Shown here: piece after piece, positions 24,467 through 32,838 of the stretch
Layout of the letters: every line of letters starts with the position of its first letter
How positions within the stretch are numbered: position 1 is the stretch's first letter
From: Gelidibacter sp035515035
GTDB lineage: Bacteria; Bacteroidota; Bacteroidia; Flavobacteriales; Flavobacteriaceae
NCBI RefSeq assembly: GCF_035515035.1
Contig: NZ_DATJCA010000106.1
Span: 1 to 64,000 of the forward strand
Direction of reading: 5' to 3'
Length of the DNA: 64,000 nucleotides
Made by a program: the position numbers and the translations under genes
Notes under the pieces: generated by a model
The model's database searches: none
Seen by the model: the letters and a program-made list of their open reading frames with translations, nothing else
Told to the model about the DNA's origin: nothing

Positions 24467-25735
24467 TTATACTAAAAATTGAAATAAATCGGGTTTGTCG
24501 TTAAGGTAATCGCCATAGAAATTTCGAAGTTTCATTTTGGTAATCAGAGGCTGTAAATCATCTGCTGATTTTAATTCCAATCCCACTACGGCAGCACCGT
24601 TATCACGATTGGTTTTTTTGGTGTATTCAAAGTAGGTGATATCATCTGTGGGTCCTAAAATATCCACCACAAATTCACGCAAAGCACCTGCACGTTGAGG
24701 GAACTTGATGATAAAATAATGTTTTAGATTGGCGTATAATAGGGCACGTTCTTTTATTTCGGCGGTTCTGGTGATGTCATTATTACTTCCGCTGACGATG
24801 CAAATGACATTTTTACCTTTTATTTCATCGGCATAATGGTCTAAAGCTGCAATACTTAAAGCACCTGCAGGCTCTACAATAATGGCGTCCTTATTATACA
24901 GGTCGAGCATGACTTCACATACTTTACCTTCATCAACCGTAATCATGGCATCCAAATTTTGCTGGCATATAGCAAAGTTTAAATCGCCCACACGTTTTAC
25001 AGAAGCACCGTCAACAAAATTTTCTATTTTTTTTAGCTCCGTATTTTGTTTGTTTTGAATGGAAGTGGACATAGATGGCGCGCCTTTAGGTTCCACCCCT
25101 ATAATTTTTGTGTTAGGGGATAATTCCTTAAACACAGAAGATAATCCCGCCGACAATCCGCCACCACCAACAGGTACAAATACATAATGGATTGGGTGCT
25201 GGGCCTGATCAATAATTTCCAAAGCCATAGTTGCTTGCCCTTCAATTACTTTTTCATCATTAAATGGATGGATAAAAGTTTTGTTTAAGCGTTCGCATTC
25301 TTCCATTGCAGCCGCGTTGGCATCATCAAACGTATCGCCAATCAAAATAACTTCAGTATAATCTTCACCAAACATATTGACTTGTTCAATTTTTTGTTTG
25401 GGCGTGGGTGCAGGCATGAAAATAGTGCCTTTAATTTTTAATAATTTACAGGATAATGCAACGCCTTGAGCATGGTTTCCGGCACTGGCACACACAATTC
25501 CGTTTTCAATTTGCATTGGGGTCAAAGATGCCATTTTATTATAGGCACCTCTAATTTTGTAAGAGCGTACTTGCTGTAAATCCTCACGTTTAAATAAGAT
25601 GTTGGATTCAAATTCTTTTGAATAGCGCTTGCTCACGGTCAGCGGTGTTACATCTGCAACATCTTGTAATTTTCTGGCGGCTTCTTCAACAGCTGCCATA
25701 CTTGGGTAATATATTTTAGTTTCAACCTTCATCAC
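24467..25735 (-). CDS. ilvA: Threonine ammonia-lyase, biosynthetic
   Basis: It makes 2-ketobutyrate for isoleucine from threonine, using PLP. The 422-residue protein has the Schiff-base Lys60 in RSYKIRGAYNKM and the glycine-rich phosphate loop VFVPVGGGGLSAGL. After residue about 330 one ACT-like regulatory domain follows (HYFIIKFPQRAGALREFVVD), shorter than the double domain of the E. coli enzyme. Feedback by isoleucine is therefore likely. A start one codon later (MKVETK) is equivalent. A strong 9-bp hairpin lies 10 bases upstream of the start. Confidence 0.94.
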   Translation of the reverse strand: MMKVETKIYYPSMAAVEEAARKLQDVADVTPLTVSKRYSKEFESNILFKREDLQQVRSYKIRGAYNKMASLTPMQIENGIVCASAGNHAQGVALSCKLLKIKGTIFMPAPTPKQKIEQVNMFGEDYTEVILIGDTFDDANAAAMEECERLNKTFIHPFNDEKVIEGQATMALEIIDQAQHPIHYVFVPVGGGGLSAGLSSVFKELSPNTKIIGVEPKGAPSMSTSIQNKQNTELKKIENFVDGASVKRVGDLNFAICQQNLDAMITVDEGKVCEVMLDLYNKDAIIVEPAGALSIAALDHYADEIKGKNVICIVSGSNNDITRTAEIKERALLYANLKHYFIIKFPQRAGALREFVVDILGPTDDITYFEYTKKTNRDNGAAVVGLELKSADDLQPLITKMKLRNFYGDYLNDKPDLFQFLV

Positions 25736-25745
25736 AATTCTTTAG

Positions 25746-25794
25746 AGGCAGGAGGAACACTCCTGCCTTTTATGTTAACACATCCTTAGGATGT
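25746..25794 (-). repeat. Two hairpins in the ilvC-ilvA gap
   Basis: AGGCAGGAG-TGTTC-CTCCTGCCT on the minus strand (25746-25768) is a perfect 9-bp stem that ends 10 bases before the ilvA ATG. Upstream of it is ACATCC-TAA-GGATGT (25780-25794). Neither is followed by a T run on the minus strand, so they look like processing, stabilising or initiation-region structures rather than terminators. Confidence 0.6.
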
Positions 25795-25805
25795 AAAAAT
25801 TTCTT

Positions 25806-27308
25806 TTATACTAAAACCGAATCTTCAACTTCAGCATCAGTTTTTATGACTTTCATGGCCGTCATGGCAGCCCTTAAACGCTTCCCAGCTGTTTCAATAG
25901 GGTGGTTTCTAATGGCTTCATTAACCGCAATCAATTCTTGATTGTCCACGGCATTTGATGTTGAAAAAGAAGTTCCAATTGTTTTCGGATCGACATTTTT
26001 CATGAAATCTACCAATAAAGGTTTGGCGGCATGATCAAATAAATAACAGCCATATTCTGCCGTATCAGAAATAACGCGGTTCATTTCGAACAATTTTTTT
26101 CTTGCGATGGTATTGGCAATTAGCGGCAATTCGTGCAAGGATTCGTAATAGGCAGAATCTTCAATAATACCGGCACTCACCATAGTATCAAAGGCTAATT
26201 CTACCCCCGATTTTACAAAGGCTATCATCAGCACCCCATGATCAAAATACGTTTGTTCAGGAATATGATCAGTAGTTAATTCTGTTTTTTCAAAAGCAGT
26301 TTCGCCAGTTGCAGCGCGCCACTTTAAAAGATTTACATCATCATTGGCCCAATCTTCCATCATGGTTTTTGAGAAATGCCCAGAAATGATATCGTCCATG
26401 TGTTTTTCAAATAATGGCTTTAGAATGGTCTTTAATTCCTCTGCCATTTCAAAGGCTTTAATCTTTGCAGGATTAGATAAGCGGTCCATCATATTTGTGA
26501 TTCCGCCATGTTTCAAAGCTTCAGTGATGGTTTCCCAACCTAACTGAATCAATTTAGCCGCATAATTGGCATTGACACCTTCCTCAACCATTTTATCGAA
26601 CGCTAGGATCGATCCGGTTTGCAGTACCCCACAAAGAATGGTCTGTTCACCCATTAAATCACTTTTTACTTCAGCAATAAAAGAAGATTCCAAAACACCT
26701 GCTCTATCACCTCCAGTGGCAACTGCATAAGCTTTGGCCTGTTCCAAACCTTTTTGTTCTGGATCATTTTCTGGATGTACCGCAATTAGTGTTGGCACCC
26801 CAAAACCACGCTTATACTCTTCACGAACCTCAGTTCCTGGACATTTTGGAGCTACCATGATAACGGTAAGATCTTTGCGAATCTTAGTGCCTTCTTCGAC
26901 AATATTAAAACCGTGGGAATAGCTTAAGGTTGCGCCTTTTTTCATCAATGGCATGACCGTTTTCACAACATCAGTATGTTGCTTGTCTGGCGTTAAATTC
27001 AAGACTAAATCCGCAGTTGGGATCAACTCCTCATAAGTACCTGCGGTAAATCCGTTGGAAGTTGCATTTTTATACGATGCACGTTTTTCTTTAATGGCTG
27101 CGTCACGTAGGGCATATGTAATATCCAAGCCGGAATCGCGCATGTTCAAACCTTGGTTTAAACCTTGGGCCCCACACCCTATAATAACTATTTTCTTTCC
27201 TTTTAGCGCAGTGATGCCGTCTGCAAATTCTGAAGCCTCCATAAATCGGCATTTTCCTAATTGCTCTAATTGTAATCTTAACGGTAATGTGTTGAAATAA
27301 TTTGACAT
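25806..27308 (-). CDS. ilvC: Ketol-acid reductoisomerase, class II
   Basis: It converts acetolactate and acetohydroxybutyrate to dihydroxy acids using NADPH and magnesium. The 500-residue length marks the long (class II) form with a duplicated helical domain. IVIIGCGAQGLNQGLNMRDS (about 35-54) is the Rossmann motif. KCPGTEVREEYKRGFGVP and SDLMGEQTILCG carry conserved active-site residues, the latter the Mg-binding Asp and Glu. It begins 13 bases after the ilvN stop. It consumes the cofactor that gapN, further down the same strand, would supply. Confidence 0.95.
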   Translation of the reverse strand: MSNYFNTLPLRLQLEQLGKCRFMEASEFADGITALKGKKIVIIGCGAQGLNQGLNMRDSGLDITYALRDAAIKEKRASYKNATSNGFTAGTYEELIPTADLVLNLTPDKQHTDVVKTVMPLMKKGATLSYSHGFNIVEEGTKIRKDLTVIMVAPKCPGTEVREEYKRGFGVPTLIAVHPENDPEQKGLEQAKAYAVATGGDRAGVLESSFIAEVKSDLMGEQTILCGVLQTGSILAFDKMVEEGVNANYAAKLIQLGWETITEALKHGGITNMMDRLSNPAKIKAFEMAEELKTILKPLFEKHMDDIISGHFSKTMMEDWANDDVNLLKWRAATGETAFEKTELTTDHIPEQTYFDHGVLMIAFVKSGVELAFDTMVSAGIIEDSAYYESLHELPLIANTIARKKLFEMNRVISDTAEYGCYLFDHAAKPLLVDFMKNVDPKTIGTSFSTSNAVDNQELIAVNEAIRNHPIETAGKRLRAAMTAMKVIKTDAEVEDSVLV

Positions 27309-27321
27309 TTTATTTTGATTT

Positions 27322-27849
27322 TTAATGTTGAAATGCTTCGAGCATTTTTGATATTTTCATTTCGTCTTTGGTTACTGCAATGCGTCCTGAACGGGTAAAC
27401 TGCATAATTCCAAAAACACTTAATTCACGGTGTAATAGTTCTAATTCTTCTTTACGCCCAGACTTTTCAATGACGAAAAATTCTCTGTTAACAGTAACGA
27501 TTCTTGCGTTGCTTTCTTTAATGATGTTTTGAATTTGACGTTCGTCAAACAGTAGATTAGATCTGAGTTTAAATAAGCAGGACTCTTGATAGATGGTTTC
27601 TTCTTCCGTATGGTAGTAGGCTTTGATGACCTCTACTTGTTTTTCTATCTGCCCGATTACTTTTTTCATTCGTTCTTCCGAGAGCTTCACCACAATGGTC
27701 CATTTGGATACATTTTCAATCTCAGAAACCGATGAGTTGATGCTTTCGATATTGATGTGGCGACGTTGAAAAATTGCCGAGATACGATTCAATAATCCGA
27801 TGTTATTTTCCGTATAAATGGAAACGGTATATAAATTGGTTTCATTCAT
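27322..27849 (-). CDS. ilvN: Acetolactate synthase small (regulatory) subunit
   Basis: The 175-residue subunit has the N-terminal ACT domain (LYTVSIYTENNIGLLNRIS with the following RRHINIESINSS), where valine binds, and a C-terminal ACT-like part (about 80-160). It activates IlvB and confers feedback inhibition. Its length is normal for the long bacterial small subunit. It is separated from ilvB by 159 bases of simple AT-rich sequence with imperfect TATAGATATT repeats. Confidence 0.92.
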   Translation of the reverse strand: MNETNLYTVSIYTENNIGLLNRISAIFQRRHINIESINSSVSEIENVSKWTIVVKLSEERMKKVIGQIEKQVEVIKAYYHTEEETIYQESCLFKLRSNLLFDERQIQNIIKESNARIVTVNREFFVIEKSGRKEELELLHRELSVFGIMQFTRSGRIAVTKDEMKISKMLEAFQH

Positions 27850-28008
27850 TTTTTTAAGATGTTTTTTTTGAGATTATAGATATTAGAATATAGATATTGG
27901 ACGTCTACCTCAATTTGATATAATCATCTATTTATTCGATACTCTATTTTCTGTATTCTTTATTTATCTATTATGATGTCTTAATCCTCCATGCTTCATA
28001 CTTTCCCC

Positions 28009-29745
28009 TTATTCCAAACGGATGTCTGAAACGCTTGCACCCGTTGGTATCATTGGAAATACGTTGCCTTCTTTTTCTACGCGTACTTCTAGAAAGTAGG
28101 GTCCTTCACAAGCCATCATTTCAGCAACGGCCTTTTTTAAATCTTCTCTTTTGGTTACTTTTTGCGCCTCGATATAATATCCTTTTGCAATAGCGACAAA
28201 ATCTGGATTGGTCATTTCGGTGGAAGCATATCGTTTTTCGAAAAACAACTGTTGCCACTGGCGAACCATTCCTAAGAACTCATTGTTTAAAACAACAATT
28301 TTCACGGGTACTTTTTGTTGAAAAATAGTGCCTAATTCTTGAATGGTCATTTGGTAACCACCATCGCCAATAATTGCTACCACATCGCGCTCTGGTGCTG
28401 ACATTTTCGCCCCAATGGCGGCAGGAAGTGCAAATCCCATTGTTCCCAATCCGCCAGAAGTGATATTACTTCTGGTAGTCGTAAACTCTGCATATCGACA
28501 TGCGATCATTTGGTGTTGGCCAACGTCGGTTACAATAGCAGCATTTCCCTTGGTTTGAATGTTGATTTCCTTGAGCACTTCGCCCATGGTCAAACCTTCT
28601 TTTGTAGGATGGAGGTCATCTTTTATGACTTTTTCGTATTCTATGGTGTACAAATCTTTAAATTGTTGATGCCATTCGGTATGCGAATTTGGTTTGAGTA
28701 ATGGCAATAATTGGGATAGACTTTCTTTGGCATCGCCCAAAACTGACACGTCGGTTTTTACGTTTTTATCAATTTCAGAAGGATCAATTTCAAAGTGAAT
28801 AATTTTAGCTTGGGTGGCATAAGACTCCAGTTTTCCCGTAACACGATCGTCAAAACGCATGCCAATTGCAATTAAAACATCGCATTCATTAGTCAACACA
28901 TTGGGTGCATAATTGCCGTGCATGCCTACCATCCCAACATTTAATGGATGCGCTGTTGGGACTGCAGAAGCACCAAGAATAGTCCATGCCGCTGGGATGC
29001 CTGCTTTTTCAATAACGGCGATCAATTCTTTTTCGGCTTCACTTAAAATAACGCCTTGTCCCCAAACGATAAATGGTTTCTTAGCGGAATTTATTAAAAG
29101 CGCTGCCGCCTTCACATCGTCAATATCAGTTTTTGGGACCGGATTATAACTTCTGACGCCTTTGCATTTTTCATAGGAAAAATCAAACTCTTCAAATTGG
29201 GCATCCTTAGTAATATCAATCAATACTGGTCCTGGACGTCCACTTCTGGCAAGATAAAATGCTTTGGCAATCACTTCAGGAATTTGGGAGGCTTTGCTGA
29301 TTTGATGATTCCATTTTGTTACCGGGGTAGAAATACCAATAATATCCGTTTCCTGAAAGGCATCACTTCCCAATAAATGTGAAGCCACTTGGCCAGTAAT
29401 ACATACCATAGGCGTCGAATCTATTTGTGCATCAGCAATACCAGTGATCAGGTTTGTAGCACCAGGTCCAGATGTAGCTATCGCCACCCCAACTTTTCCT
29501 GAAATACGTGCATAACCTTGGGCAGCATGGGTAGCGCCTTGTTCATGACGGGTGAGAACATGGTGAATTTGATCTCTAAACTTATAAAGTTCATCGTATA
29601 CAGGCATAATTGCACCACCTGGATATCCATAAAGAATGTCCACACCTTCAGCAATCAAACATCTGATGATCGCTTCACTACCTGAGATTCGCATTGTGGT
29701 AGTGGTGGTTTTTTCTTCTTTATTTAATGTTTGTGTGTCTTTCAT
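28009..29745 (-). CDS. ilvB: Acetolactate synthase large (catalytic) subunit
   Basis: A thiamine-diphosphate enzyme of 578 residues that makes acetolactate or acetohydroxybutyrate. DILYGYPGGAIMPVYDEL (about 36-53) and LTRHEQGATHAAQGYAR, with the catalytic Glu about residue 66, mark the N-terminal domain. AIIGDGGYQMTIQELGTI is the ThDP/Mg motif (GDG...N with NNEFLGMVRQWQ). FAD-binding residues lie between them. Two hairpin repeats fill the 117-base gap upstream towards ilvD. Confidence 0.95.
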   Translation of the reverse strand: MKDTQTLNKEEKTTTTTMRISGSEAIIRCLIAEGVDILYGYPGGAIMPVYDELYKFRDQIHHVLTRHEQGATHAAQGYARISGKVGVAIATSGPGATNLITGIADAQIDSTPMVCITGQVASHLLGSDAFQETDIIGISTPVTKWNHQISKASQIPEVIAKAFYLARSGRPGPVLIDITKDAQFEEFDFSYEKCKGVRSYNPVPKTDIDDVKAAALLINSAKKPFIVWGQGVILSEAEKELIAVIEKAGIPAAWTILGASAVPTAHPLNVGMVGMHGNYAPNVLTNECDVLIAIGMRFDDRVTGKLESYATQAKIIHFEIDPSEIDKNVKTDVSVLGDAKESLSQLLPLLKPNSHTEWHQQFKDLYTIEYEKVIKDDLHPTKEGLTMGEVLKEINIQTKGNAAIVTDVGQHQMIACRYAEFTTTRSNITSGGLGTMGFALPAAIGAKMSAPERDVVAIIGDGGYQMTIQELGTIFQQKVPVKIVVLNNEFLGMVRQWQQLFFEKRYASTEMTNPDFVAIAKGYYIEAQKVTKREDLKKAVAEMMACEGPYFLEVRVEKEGNVFPMIPTGASVSDIRLE

Positions 29746-29773
29746 ATTGAAAAATATTTTTTATTCCTTTTGA

Positions 29774-29791
29774 TCCCGATAGCTGTCGGGA
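29774..29791. repeat. Hairpin repeat upstream of ilvB
   Basis: TCCCGA-TAGCTG-TCGGGA is a 6-bp stem (with a partly self-complementary loop). On the minus strand it is preceded by GGAGATTCC, like the GAGAT flank of the other copies. It lies about 30 bases before the ilvB start. Confidence 0.6.
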
Positions 29792-29841
29792 GGAATCTCC
29801 AATAGTCTTTTAATTTCTATTTAGGGCTTCTTAAATCAAAG

Positions 29842-29861
29842 ATTCCTGCCTTCGCAGGAAT
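29842..29861. repeat. GAAG/CTTC-loop hairpin after ilvD
   Basis: ATTCCTGC-CTTC-GCAGGAAT (plus strand) is a perfect 8-bp stem one base after the ilvD stop codon. Relative to transcription it is inverted compared with the copies before leuD, argH and argF'. Confidence 0.7.
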
Positions 29862-29862
29862 T

Positions 29863-31542
29863 TTAGAATTCATCCGTTACACATCCTTTGGATGCCGATG
29901 AAACTGTTCTTGCATATTTATATAGAACGCCTCGCTCAAATTTTAATGCAGGCGCTTGCCATTTTGAACGTCTGTCTTGAAGTTCTTCTTCTGATACTTC
30001 TAAAGTAATGGTATTGGTTTCGGCATTAATGGTAATAGTATCACCATCTTTAACCAAGGCAATCGCGCCGCCTTCTTGAGCTTCAGGAGTGATATGTCCT
30101 ACCACAAAACCATGGGTACCTCCTGAAAAACGACCGTCTGTAATCAATGCCACATCTTGACCTAATCCTGCGCCAATAATGGCGGCAGTTGGTTTTAACA
30201 TTTCGGGCATTCCTGGGCCACCTTTTGGACCCTCATAACGAATAACGACAACATCGCCTTTTTCTACTTTTCCATCTCTAATGCCATCATTGGCGGCATA
30301 TTCTCCTTCAAATACTTTAGCTTTTCCTACAAAACGTAGGCCTTCCTTTCCGGTTATTTTAGCCACACTTCCTTCTGTAGCTAAATTGCCATAGAGCATG
30401 CGTAAATGGCCAGAAATTTTTATCGGTTTTTCTATAGGCATGATCACGTCTTGACCTTCTTTTAAATCGTCTACATCCAAAAGGTTTTCTGCCATTGTTT
30501 TTCCAGTAACCGTCATACAATCGCCATGGAGCATTCCTTTTTTAAGAAGATATTTTAAAACTGCAGGTATTCCGCCAACAGCGTGTACATCTTCCATCAG
30601 ATATTTTCCGCTTGGTTTTAAATCGGCTAAAAATGGCGTATTATCACTGATATTTTGAAAATCCTTAAGTGTAAAATCTATTTGTGCCGCTCTTGCAATA
30701 GCTAAAAAATGGAGTACTGCATTGGTAGATCCCCCAAGAATAGTCACTAACCTTACAGCATTCTCCAGAGATTTTCTGGTGATGATGTCTGAAGGTTTGA
30801 TGTCTTTTTCCAATAAGAGTCGCATGGTTTCACCCGCCTTAATAGATTCTTGTTGTTTGTCTTTGCTCAGGGCAGGGTTTGAAGAGTTATAGGGTAAAGT
30901 CATTCCCAAGGCTTCAATAGCCGAAGCCATAGTGTTTGCAGTGTACATGCCGCCGCAAGCGCCTGCGCCAGGGCAAGCTTTCTCAACTATAGTTTGGTAT
31001 TCAGTTTCTGACATGGTGCCTGCAACTTTACTGCCCCAAGCTTCAAATGCGGAAACGATATCCAATTTTTTTCCATTATGGCAACCTGAATCGATGGTAC
31101 CGCCATACACTAAAATACTTGGACGGTTCAAACGAATCATCGCCATTAGAGCGCCGGGCATATTTTTATCACAACCTACCACAGTTACCAAACCGTCATA
31201 ACTCATGGCTTGAACCACAGTTTCCATGGAATCTGCAATAATGTCACGAGAAGGCAAGGAATAACGCATCCCAGGAGTTCCCATGGAAATGCCATCGCTC
31301 ACACCAATCGTATTGAAAATCAATCCAATGATATCTTCATTTTTTGTGCCTTCTTTCACCAATTTTGCCAAGTCGTTCAAGTGCATATTACACGGATTCC
31401 CTTCATAACCTGTGCTGGCAATGCCAATCATGGGTTTGAAAAAATCGTCGGTCGTCAATCCAATAGCGTGCAACATGGCTTGTGCTGCGGGTTGAGTTGG
31501 ATCTTGAGTGACTGTTTTACTGTATTTATTTAAATTACTCAT
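29863..31542 (-). CDS. ilvD: Dihydroxy-acid dehydratase
   Basis: It dehydrates dihydroxyisovalerate and dihydroxymethylvalerate to the keto acids. The 559-residue protein shows the Fe-S/metal cysteines and Asp in GYEGNPCNMHLNDLAK (about residue 50), TVVGCDKNMPGALMA (about 122) and PGAGACGGMYTANTMA (about 195). LITDGRFSGGTHGFVVGH is the C-terminal signature. The start overlaps the ilvE stop by four bases. Confidence 0.96.
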   Translation of the reverse strand: MSNLNKYSKTVTQDPTQPAAQAMLHAIGLTTDDFFKPMIGIASTGYEGNPCNMHLNDLAKLVKEGTKNEDIIGLIFNTIGVSDGISMGTPGMRYSLPSRDIIADSMETVVQAMSYDGLVTVVGCDKNMPGALMAMIRLNRPSILVYGGTIDSGCHNGKKLDIVSAFEAWGSKVAGTMSETEYQTIVEKACPGAGACGGMYTANTMASAIEALGMTLPYNSSNPALSKDKQQESIKAGETMRLLLEKDIKPSDIITRKSLENAVRLVTILGGSTNAVLHFLAIARAAQIDFTLKDFQNISDNTPFLADLKPSGKYLMEDVHAVGGIPAVLKYLLKKGMLHGDCMTVTGKTMAENLLDVDDLKEGQDVIMPIEKPIKISGHLRMLYGNLATEGSVAKITGKEGLRFVGKAKVFEGEYAANDGIRDGKVEKGDVVVIRYEGPKGGPGMPEMLKPTAAIIGAGLGQDVALITDGRFSGGTHGFVVGHITPEAQEGGAIALVKDGDTITINAETNTITLEVSEEELQDRRSKWQAPALKFERGVLYKYARTVSSASKGCVTDEF

Positions 31543-32444
31543 AGTGCTTTTGAAAATTTGTTTTTTCGTTGTCCTAAAACTTCTTGTTGGTACAACTGCA
31601 TTAATTTAAATCCTAAGGAATCTGTCCATCTTAATGGAAACTCGTAATCATCTAAAGATTTGAGTCCAACAACTTCTGCTGCCGTTCCCGTAAAAAATGA
31701 ACTGTCTGCTTGTTTCAATTCTTCCAATTTGAAATGCTTTTCTTCAACCGGGATGCCTTCTTCTTGACAAATTTCTAAGATGGTAGAACGTGTAATTCCT
31801 GCCATGATACTCCCTTTTTTAGGCGTATATAACTTTCCGTTTTTTTCCATAAAGATGTTTGCCCCTGAACATTCTGCCACATTGCCATGCATATCCAATA
31901 ACAACGCTTCATCAAAACCTGCGTCTTTGGCTTCATTGGTGGATAAAATGGAGTTGATATAATGCCCGGTCACTTTTGCTTCCACAAAACAGGATTTTGG
32001 ATTTGGACGTTCAAAAGAAGAAGTCATCACACGCAATAATTTATCGCCCATTAATTTCCCCCATTCCCAACATTGCATGGTCAAAATGGATTCCTTTGAA
32101 GTATATAATCCCATATTGGCACCTGTACTGATCAAAGGACGGATATAGGCGTCTGCAAGGTTGTTTCTTTTTAAAAGATCGTAGGTGATTGCTGTAAGCT
32201 CTTCAACAGTATAGTTGAAAGGAATCCCCATAACCTCAGCGCCATATTTTAATCGCTCGTAGTGTTCTTTAGCTTTGAAAATTTTGGTGCCTTCAGGAGT
32301 TTCGTAAGATCTAATGCCTTCAAAAACGCCATTGCCATAATGTAAAGTTTGGCTGTATAAATTACCCGTGGCGGCTTCAGGCTTTAGATATTCACCGTTG
32401 TGGTAAATAATAGTTTGGTTGTTGGAATACGCGTTCATAATCAT
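31539..32444 (-). CDS. ilvE: Branched-chain amino acid aminotransferase
   Basis: It transfers amino groups to the branched keto acids with PLP. The class IV fold protein of 301 residues shows YGNGVFEGIRSYET (about 36-49) and ASCFVEAK-like SCFVEAKVTGHYIN with the PLP Lys near 153, then ECSGANIFMEKNGKLYTP. It is the first structural gene of ilvEDBNCA. An ATG two codons in is an alternative start. The 150-base stretch upstream separates it from the second attenuator. Confidence 0.95.
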   Translation of the reverse strand: MIMNAYSNNQTIIYHNGEYLKPEAATGNLYSQTLHYGNGVFEGIRSYETPEGTKIFKAKEHYERLKYGAEVMGIPFNYTVEELTAITYDLLKRNNLADAYIRPLISTGANMGLYTSKESILTMQCWEWGKLMGDKLLRVMTSSFERPNPKSCFVEAKVTGHYINSILSTNEAKDAGFDEALLLDMHGNVAECSGANIFMEKNGKLYTPKKGSIMAGITRSTILEICQEEGIPVEEKHFKLEELKQADSSFFTGTAAEVVGLKSLDDYEFPLRWTDSLGFKLMQLYQQEVLGQRKNKFSKAL

Positions 32445-32597
32445 TTAAAGTTTTAAAATTACAATATAGAATTGTTTCAAGGTTTCGAATTTGCAGTTTG
32501 AGACTAAACTCAGTGTTTATCTTTAACATCTAAAATTCTGATATTCAATTTTTTAGAATAGTTTATTTATGACGTTCAAATGCTAAACTTTTCAATT

Positions 32598-32630
32598 AAA
32601 AAAGCCTGTATCTCAATTGATACAGGCTTT
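32598..32630 (-). terminator. Attenuator 2 terminator hairpin before ilvE
   Basis: On the minus strand, GCCTGTATC pairs with GATACAGGC (9 bp, plus three A-U pairs) around AATTGA and is followed by six U residues. Its 5' arm segment CTGTATCAA (32617-32625) is perfectly complementary to TTGATACAG (32646-32654), which begins right at the stop codon of leader peptide 2. The two pairings exclude each other, so a ribosome stalled in the leader would favour the antiterminator. Confidence 0.85.
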
Positions 32631-32654
32631 TATGGAAATAGCATACTGTATCAA

Positions 32655-32705
32655 CTAACTCGAGTTAATAATAATCACGCTAATAATGACAATAATCTGA
32701 TTCAT
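32655..32705 (-). CDS. Leader peptide 2 of the ilv operon
   Basis: A 17-codon frame encodes MNQIIVIISVIIINSS, with seven Ile and two Val among 16 residues, seven Ile codons being ATT. It ends at TAG immediately before the antiterminator strand of attenuator 2. The composition and position are those of a transcription-attenuation leader sensing charged tRNA-Ile and tRNA-Val. Its ATG lies only six bases after the U run of terminator 1, so it is made only in transcripts that read through attenuator 1, unless a second promoter exists. TAACTCGAGTTA over the last codons is a 12-base palindrome that could give the pause structure. Confidence 0.85.
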   Translation of the reverse strand: MNQIIVIISVIIINSS

Positions 32706-32711
32706 GGGTAC

Positions 32712-32743
32712 AAAAAAAGCCTTCCAAATATGAGGAAGGCTTT
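32712..32743 (-). terminator. Attenuator 1 terminator hairpin
   Basis: On the minus strand, AAAGCCTTCC pairs with GGAAGGCTTT around TCATATTT and is followed by a run of U (rc of 32712-32718). RNA segment TTCCTCAT, from the 5' arm and loop (32730-32737), is perfectly complementary to ATGAGGAA (32772-32779), which overlaps the stop codon of leader peptide 1, giving an 8-bp antiterminator. Confidence 0.85.
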
Positions 32744-32775
32744 ACGTTTTATTTTTAAACTTTAGATACCATTCC

Positions 32776-32838
32776 TCATCGTTGTGAAATAATCACAACG
32801 CTAATAATAGAAATAATATTTAAGTTTTGTCTGTTCAT
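32776..32838 (-). CDS. Leader peptide 1 of the ilv operon
   Basis: A 21-codon frame encodes MNRQNLNIISIISVVIISQR, with six Ile, two Val and one Leu among 20 residues. It is followed at once by an antiterminator strand and then by the terminator at 32712-32743. The last third of the frame contains CGTTGTGA-TTATT-TCACAACG (32780-32800), a perfect 8-bp stem that would be the pause hairpin formed when no ribosome stalls. Composition, pause hairpin, antiterminator and terminator together make the classic attenuator order. The ATG is preceded by an A/T-rich stretch with no strong Shine-Dalgarno sequence, as usual in this phylum. Confidence 0.85.
   Translation of the reverse strand: MNRQNLNIISIISVVIISQR

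Noticed and set aside
25746..25794. Riboswitch or terminator between ilvC and ilvA
   Set aside because: The hairpins have no U run on the coding strand and no conserved aptamer pattern that I recognise.
27850..28008. TATAGATATT-type repeats between ilvN and ilvB
   Set aside because: Imperfect AT-rich simple sequence with no palindrome or matching spacing; not enough to call a regulatory element.
32580..32765. Plus-strand frame of 61 codons across the attenuators
   Set aside because: It is the complement of two leader peptides and two hairpins; its composition reflects the palindromes and no family pattern is present.
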